Assembly (NCBI GenBank): GCA_036250195.1
Contig: JAVHZZ010000003.1
Location: 60,592,789-60,656,788 of the forward strand
Length of the DNA: 64,000 nucleotides
Direction of reading: 5' to 3'
Origin: Mixophyes australis
Lineage: Eukaryota; Chordata; Amphibia; Anura; Limnodynastidae
The notes below the pieces were generated by a model, which was not told the origin of the DNA, did no database searches, and saw nothing but the letters and a program-made list of their open reading frames with translations. Below are positions 58,101 through 64,000 of this stretch, in pieces (the stretch's first letter is position 1; every line of letters begins with the position of its first letter). The position numbers were made by a program, and so were the translations under genes.

Positions 58101-60914
58101 GCACTCCCCAGCGCTTTTGGGGTGTCCCCCATAATTGTGCATTAATATTTCTGGCTGTCAAAAGTCATATCTGTCAGCAGTATCTACTAAATAATTTGTA
58201 GCACACCTCAGTGTTTTTGGGGTGTCCTCCCTAATTGTGCATTAATATTTCTGGCTGTCAAAAGTCATATCTGTCAGCAGTATCTACTCAATAATTTTTA
58301 GCACTCCTCAGTGTTTTTGGGGTGTCCTCCCTAATTGTGCATTAATATTTCTGGCTGTCAAAAGTCATATCTGTCAGCAGTATCTACTCAATAATTTTTA
58401 GCACTCCTCAGTGTTTTTGGGGTGTCCTCCCTAATTGTGCATTAATATTTCTGGCTGTCAAAAGTCATATCTGTCAGCAGTATCTACTCAATAATTTTTA
58501 GCACTCCTCAGTGTTTTTGGGGTGTCCTCCCTAATTGTGCATTAATATTTCTGGCTGTCAAAAGTCATATCTGTCAGCAGTATCTACTCAATAATTTTTA
58601 GCACTCCTCAGTGTTTTTGGGGTGTCCTCCCTAATTGTGCATTAATATTTCTGGCTGTCAAAAGTCATATCTGTCAGCAGTATCTACTCAATAATTTTTA
58701 GCACTCCTCAGTGTTTTTGGGGTGTCCTCCCTAATTGTGCATTAATATTTCTGGCTGTCAAAAGTCATATCTGTCAGCAGTATCTACTCAATAATTTTTA
58801 GCACTCCTCAGTGTTTTTGGGGTGTCCTCCCTAATTGTGCATTAATATTTCTGGCTGTCAAAAGTCATATCTGTCAGCAGTATCTACTCAATAATTTTTA
58901 GCACTCCTCAGTGTTTTTGGGGTGTCCTCCCTAATTGTGCATTAATATTTCTGGCTGTCAAAAGTCATATCTGTCAGCAGTATCTACTCAATAATTTTTA
59001 GCACTCCTCAGTGTTTTTGGGGTGTCCTCCCTAATTGTGCATTAATATTTCTGGCTGTCAAAAGTCATATCTGTCAGCAGTATCTACTCAATAATTTTTA
59101 GCACTCCTCAGTGTTTTTGGGGTGTCCTCCCTAATTGTGCATTAATATTTCTGGCTGTCAAAAGTCATATCTGTCAGCAGTATCTACTCAATAATTTTTA
59201 GCACTCCTCAGTGTTTTTGGGGTGTCCTCCCTAATTGTGCATTAATATTTCTGGCTGTCAAAAGTCATATCTGTCAGCAGTATCTACTCAATAATTTTTA
59301 GCACTCCTCAGTGTTTTTGGGGTGTCCTCCCTAATTGTGCATTAATATTTCTGGCTGTCAAAAGTCATATCTGTCAGCAGTATCTACTCAATAATTTTTA
59401 GCACTCCTCAGTGTTTTTGGGGTGTCCTCCCTAATTGTGCATTAATATTTCTGGCTGTCAAAAGTCATATCTGTCAGCAGTATCTACTCAATAATTTTTA
59501 GCACTCCTCAGTGTTTTTGGGGTGTCCTCCCTAATTGTGCATTAATATTTCTGGCTGTCAAAAGTCATATCTGTCAGCAGTATCTACTCAATAATTTTTA
59601 GCACTCCTCAGTGTTTTTGGGGTGTCCTCCCTAATTGTGCATTAATATTTCTGGCTGTCAAAAGTCATATCTGTCAGCAGTATCTACTCAATAATTTTTA
59701 GCACTCCTCAGTGTTTTTGGGGTGTCCTCCCTAATTGTGCATTAATATTTCTGGCTGTCAAAAGTCATATCTGTCAGCAGTATCTACTCAATAATTTTTA
59801 GCACTCCTCAGTGTTTTTGGGGTGTCCTCCCTAATTGTGCATTAATATTTCTGGCTGTCAAAAGTCATATCTGTCAGCAGTATCTACTCAATAATTTTTA
59901 GCACTCCTCAGTGTTTTTGGGGTGTCCTCCCTAATTGTGCATTAATATTTCTGGCTGTCAAAAGTCATATCTGTCAGCAGTATCTACTCAATAATTTTTA
60001 GCACTCCTCAGTGTTTTTGGGGTGTCCTCCCTAATTGTGCATTAATATTTCTGGCTGTCAAAAGTCATATCTGTCAGCAGTATCTACTCAATAATTTTTA
60101 GCACTCCTCAGTGTTTTTGGGGTGTCCTCCCTAATTGTGCATTAATATTTCTGGCTGTCAAAAGTCATATCTGTCAGCAGTATCTACTCAATAATTTTTA
60201 GCACTCCTCAGTGTTTTTGGGGTGTCCTCCCTAATTGTGCATTAATATTTCTGGCTGTCAAAAGTCATATCTGTCAGCAGTATCTACTCAATAATTTTTA
60301 GCACTCCTCAGTGTTTTTGGGGTGTCCTCCCTAATTGTGCATTAATATTTCTGGCTGTCAAAAGTCATATCTGTCAGCAGTATCTACTCAATAATTTTTA
60401 GCACTCCTCAGTGTTTTTGGGGTGTCCTCCCTAATTGTGCATTAATATTTCTGGCTGTCAAAAGTCATATCTGTCAGCAGTATCTACTCAATAATTTTTA
60501 GCACTCCTCAGTGTTTTTGGGGTGTCCTCCCTAATTGTGCATTAATATTTCTGGCTGTCAAAAGTCATATCTGTCAGCAGTATCTACTCAATAATTTTTA
60601 GCACTCCTCAGTGTTTTTGGGGTGTCCTCCCTAATTGTGCATTAATATTTCTGGCTGTCAAAAGTCATATCTGTCAGCAGTATCTACTCAATAATTTTTA
60701 GCACTCCTCAGTGTTTTTGGGGTGTCCTCCCTAATTGTGCATTAATATTTCTGGCTGTCAAAAGTCATATCTGTCAGCAGTATCTACTCAATAATTTTTA
60801 GCACTCCTCAGTGTTTTTGGGGTGTCCTCCCTAATTGTGCATTAATATTTCTGGCTGTCAAAAGTCATAACTGTCAGCAGAATCTACTAAATAATTTTTA
60901 GCACTCCCCAGTGG
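58101..60914 (+). repeat. 100-bp tandem array, 28 units plus a partial one
   Basis: Each unit starts GCACTCCTCAGTGTTTTTGG and ends CAATAATTTTTA. Units from about 58301 to 60800 look identical by eye. The first unit (58101), second (58201) and last (60801) carry private changes, and both outer edges share GCACTCCCCAG and CTAAATAATT. The period is not a multiple of three and stops occur in all frames, so it is not coding. Confidence 0.97.
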
Positions 60915-60926
60915 TTTGCGCTCAGA

Positions 60927-61586
60927 ATGGATTCAAAGCAGTCCACATATGATCTAAATGAGCAACCAGGTTCTGTCACCAGTCCTGATGTTAGTGTTCC
61001 CAGTACGTCATCTGGCCAAGGCGATGTCAAACAACAGAGTGTTTTCAAATTAGTGCAAAAAACAAAAACCAAAAAAAATTTTACTGTATTGAAGCGAAAA
61101 AGAAGTGTAACTGAGCAAAAGTTAAGTGACGATAAAAAAAAAATTGCAAGCATGCCATTCTACACACGCAGTGGCAAAGAGAGAATGAGGCCTTCACCTT
61201 TGGCTATTAGTGGCAGATCCCAAAAAGTTACCCAGCCTACAATTGGTGCACAACTACTGTTACGCGTCAAAGCTGAGCTGCAAGATAACAGTGAGGCATT
61301 ACAGGAGAATATTTGCTCTGATTCACAAATGACAACAATCCCTGTGGAGAGTCCATCCAACAGTGGGATGTCTAATCGTGAGCATTCTGCTGATGTGTGC
61401 CTTAATAGCCCGAGTGTAGCCGGTGATACCCAAATTGAGGATGCCACTTTGGAATTAGAAGAGGATGAGGGGGAGATTTGTGTAGGCGACGAGGGCGCTA
61501 ATGATGATGTTGATGATTATGATGCAGCCAGATACCAAATTGCCTTTCTCAATTTCTATTTATATTCTAGATTATATAACGGCTGA
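60927..61586 (+). CDS. 219-aa ORF of the hAT-type element, unknown function
   Basis: The ORF starts MDSKQSTYDLNEQPGSV, in a good initiation context (A at -3, G at +4), 13 bp after the array. Visible features: a Ser/Thr-rich N-terminus (1-40), a very basic stretch (KTKTKKNFTVLKRKRS, about 47-62, then DDKKK) that could be a nuclear localisation signal, a central QLLLRVKAELQDNSEALQEN segment likely helical, and a strongly acidic C-terminus (ELEEDEGEI, then NDDVDDYD). There is no zinc finger, DDE motif or hAT dimerisation domain. It may be the N-terminal remnant of a larger transposon protein, since the end runs into the second 100-bp array, or an accessory protein. A gctcag at 60921-60926 could be a splice acceptor that removes the array from the transcript. 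Confidence 0.5.
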   Translation: MDSKQSTYDLNEQPGSVTSPDVSVPSTSSGQGDVKQQSVFKLVQKTKTKKNFTVLKRKRSVTEQKLSDDKKKIASMPFYTRSGKERMRPSPLAISGRSQKVTQPTIGAQLLLRVKAELQDNSEALQENICSDSQMTTIPVESPSNSGMSNREHSADVCLNSPSVAGDTQIEDATLELEEDEGEICVGDEGANDDVDDYDAARYQIAFLNFYLYSRLYNG

Positions 61587-61975
61587 ATAGTTTTCTATTT
61601 TACTCCTAGTGGAGAGAGGATCTGATGCAGACAGATACCAAACTGCCTTTGTCCATTTCAATTTATATTGTACAGTATATAACGGCTGAATTTATTAGTA
61701 TTTTATACAAGTGGAGGGGGGCCTAGAGAGACAAAAACCAAACTGGCTTTCTCCATGTCAATTAATATTGTACAGTCTATAACGGCTGGATTTTTTGGTA
61801 TTTTATACAAGTGGAGGGGGGCCTAGAGAGACAGAAACCAAACTGGCTTTCTCCATGTCAATTAATATTGTACAGTCTATAATGGCTGAATTTTTTGTTT
61901 TTTTAAAAAAGTGGAGGGGGGCCTATAGAGACAGAAAGCAAACTGTCTTTTTCCATTTCTTTACATATTTAACTA
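61538..61975 (+). repeat. Second tandem array, about 4.4 units of 100 bp
   Basis: Units recur at 61538, 61641, 61741, 61841 and 61941, each with aactgcctttctccatttc-like start, attaatattgtacag, tataacggctgaatttttt and gtggaggggggcctagagag. It overlaps the end of the ORF. Divergence is higher than in the first array. Confidence 0.9.
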
Positions 61976-62204
61976 TAAGTGTAGGGTGTAATATAGATTC
62001 AAAGACGATGGCTGCATTGCCAATATGCATAGATGGAGATGAAGACAATCTGTTTTGTGTGTAGAATAAATGAAGGCCTACCAACGAAGAATTAAACAGT
62101 TTTTTTGGATGATTTATTACCTCAACAATTAGATTACTTATCTCTAAAACAGTTGGAGCACTAAATTGGGTTATTTTAGGCACAAAAACATGTATTTTCC
62201 AACA

Positions 62205-62337
62205 AAATAGCAAAACAAAACCAAACAAAACCAAAACCAAAACCAAAACACGCAATGGCGGTTTTGCAAAACCAAAACCAAAACCAAAACACAACGGTAA
62301 TCCAGATCCAAAACCGAATCCAAAACCAAAACACGGG
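62205..62337 (-). repeat. CCAAAA/TTTTGG-rich subterminal repeats
   Basis: Many copies of aaaccaaaac within 130 bp of the right end, mirrored by GTTTTGG at the corresponding end of the 31.6-kb relative. Clustered subterminal motifs are typical transposase-binding regions of hAT elements; function inferred. Confidence 0.7.
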
Positions 62338-62395
62338 GGTCAGTGACCATCTCTAATATTAACGTGTATTGTGGAAATAAAAAAGATCACATATT

Positions 62396-62660
62396 TATAC
62401 TTGCCAGCTTTCAGTTTATGAGCTCTGGGAGATCCCGGGGTAGTTTGTGGTGGGAAGAATGAAGGGGGCAAGGGGCGGCCAATCCCCCTGAATGAATTTT
62501 GTTGTAGGGCGGGGCCAAAATAATGCAATTCACCGCAAATCGCGTCATTGAGTCTAGGAAGTGGGCAGGTTATGGGAGAATCGCCTGCTCTCTCCGGAGT
62601 CCGGGAGACCTACTCAGAATTTGAGAGTCTCCTGGACATTCCCGGAGAGTGGGCATGTAT
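62396..62660. mobile_element. hAT-type MITE, CATACTTGCC family, about 265 bp, decayed
   Basis: Ends tatacttgcc and gggcatgtat; right part has cggagtccgggagacctact and gagagtctcctggacattcc. Flanks cacatatt and aacatatc agree at 6 of 8 positions. Confidence 0.75.
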
Positions 62661-64000
62661 AACATATCACCTGCATTTATTAAAAAGAATATCACAGGCA
62701 CTAGGGAGTTGCTCGGCTCAACTGATACTGGCCCATTTTCACCGGCAATAGGACTCTTCGCCGTGATAAAAATGGCCTTAAACTCCAACTAAATTTACAT
62801 ACTCCCTCTACGGACACTAAAGCACAGCGCTGGCCCCTTATATCACATGTCACAGACTGTCCAACCAGGGTCAGTCACTATATCTTGCACTCCTCCTTTG
62901 ACAAGGATGGAAACATCAATAGACAGTTCACCAATGGTAACTATTTAACTAACCAGTGTCTTGGTTACATAGGTAAGTAGATAACTGCTGCAATAAGAGG
63001 ACACATAGCAAGCCATAGCTGACTGGGTTTATGCTGTGCTGTTTCCCTTAGCAACCACGGAACTAATTAATTAAACTAATTAATAAATTAATAATTAATT
63101 TAAAAAGTCCAACCAGGTATCAATTAGGGCAGACAATGGTAAGTGTACATCAAATTTTCAAATTAGTAAACATTTTCACTAGACATATCTAAAAGCCTAT
63201 GATAAGATCTATCAACTATTTTAGTGAATCCTTAGCACTGTAAAATAAAATAATAATGATGATATTTTTTTTAAAAAGAGCACATTCTTTCCTTGCAGAT
63301 AATGATGCTGAGTTTGGCATGTTGGGCGTAATTACGCTAAAAAAAGCTGTTTTAAAAAATTGGCTGTTTACACCAATATGATGTTGGAGACATCTCAAAA
63401 TGCACCTATAACCCCTCTATGATGCAGATATAATACTCTATCTCACATTTGACATTTTATTTATATTTTTTATACACATGTCCACAGAATCCTAGAATAT
63501 ATTCACAACCAATGAAGAAAGCACTGATCAGCTTCTGAGGTGAATTTGTAATCAGTGAATCAGAAGCGGCTCGCTAGTGCTGGCGATGGCTATTATCATC
63601 AGTGTGGTGCGAAAGATGCGGCTCCTGACAGGGGTATATATACATCTCCCTGCTGGTCTGCATCCGCCGTATTTGCATGAAAACACCCTTACTATACTTG
63701 GCTTACTTTAGACCGCCCCTTCCCTACCTTGTTCCGCCTCTCCATCCATACGTAGGCGCAAATATCAGGTGCGCGCAACTTTGTATACACTCACTATTTT
63801 AGCTTGCACAGCACAAATTTTTATAATTTATGTTGTGCCATAATTTTTATAATTTATGTTGCATACATCTAACTCAGCATCAGGACCTATGTATCTGCAA
63901 ATATATAGAAGCAGGTTGGGGAACTTTAATCTGCTGCAATCAGAGTAGACCGCAGATAACAAACAGCCTAGAATGTGCCATAGCCAAGACTAAGACAGAC
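62661..64000. other. Intron 1; possible element fragments, otherwise unrecognised
   Basis: 63540-63890 ends in aactcagcatcaggacc and contains ccgtatttgcatgaaaaca, resembling the right part of a GGGCCTGATTCA-ended element like that at 51703, but I could not find its left end. Confidence 0.3.

Larger units (their letters stand above)
57752..62355 (+). mobile_element. 4.6-kb hAT-type composite element with 100-bp arrays and an ORF (8-bp TSD ATATTAAC)
   Basis: ATATTAAC is duplicated exactly at 57744-57751 and 62356-62363. The termini are TAGAGATGG and CCATCTCTA. From left to right: palindromic end (57768-57836), promoter-like block with inverted CRE half sites and a TATA box, leader, array of 28 units of 100 bp (58101-60900), ORF of 219 codons (60927-61586), second array of 100-bp units (61538-61975), and CCAAAA-rich subterminal region (62205-62337). 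No DDE transposase is visible, so it would need a helper in trans. The short relative at 31624-32095 supports a mobile family. The 8-bp duplication points to hAT; other superfamilies with 8-bp duplications are not excluded. Confidence 0.85.

Noticed and set aside
58101..60914. CRISPR-like direct repeats
   Set aside because: Units abut with no unique spacers, the genome is eukaryotic, and the repeat is a 100-bp satellite.
63540..63900. Eph exon 1 or promoter
   Set aside because: Contains no signal-peptide ORF and resembles the end of a non-autonomous transposon.

Overview
The window reads as vertebrate, almost certainly anuran (frog) genomic DNA. It holds a few short exons in very long introns. 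The rest is dense with Tc1/mariner and hAT DNA transposons, MITEs, a tRNA-derived SINE whose tail resembles an L2/CR1 LINE, L2/CR1 LINE 3' ends and microsatellites. There is no operon structure, CRISPR array or prokaryotic gene. The species assignment is inference from repeat style and intron size.

The only convincing cellular gene is a class-A Eph receptor tyrosine kinase on the minus strand. Four consecutive internal exons are visible, in transcript order from right to left: exon 2 (41093-41157, 65 bp, start of the ephrin-binding domain), exon 3 (38839-39499, 661 bp, rest of the ephrin-binding domain and start of the Cys-rich region), exon 4 (10774-10929, 156 bp, Cys-rich/EGF-like) and exon 5 (1621-1956, 336 bp, first fibronectin III domain). 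All splice sites are canonical and the phases join into one open frame. Exon 1 (signal peptide) lies beyond base 64000. The second FN3, transmembrane, kinase, SAM and PDZ-ligand exons lie before base 1. The sequence is closest to EPHA4 but looks too divergent to be simply EPHA4, so an EPHA4-like paralogue such as the non-mammalian EPHA9 is possible.

Layout of the rest. 0.2-1.1 kb: a decayed minisatellite split by a palindromic MITE. 4.6-9.1 kb (intron 4): a MITE split by an L2/CR1 LINE, then two Tc1 elements end to end. 11-38 kb (intron 3): hAT transposase relic, several MITE families, two tRNA-SINEs, a 530-bp hAT element and a 589-bp element built from serial hairpins. 40.2-40.7 kb (intron 2): a palindromic element with a TTAGGG-like core. 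41-64 kb (intron 1): more nested transposons, a 47-bp minisatellite (55.8-57.2 kb) and a 4.6-kb hAT-type element (57752-62355).

The most interesting non-host structure is that 4.6-kb element. It has an exact 8-bp target duplication and a TATA/CRE-like promoter module. It carries 28 units of a 100-bp tandem repeat, a 219-codon ORF with no recognisable transposase domain, a second short 100-bp array and CCAAAA-rich subterminal repeats. A 472-bp relative sits at 31624-32095. Many insertion boundaries could be fixed from target-site duplications, so the window also gives a readable order of nested transposition.
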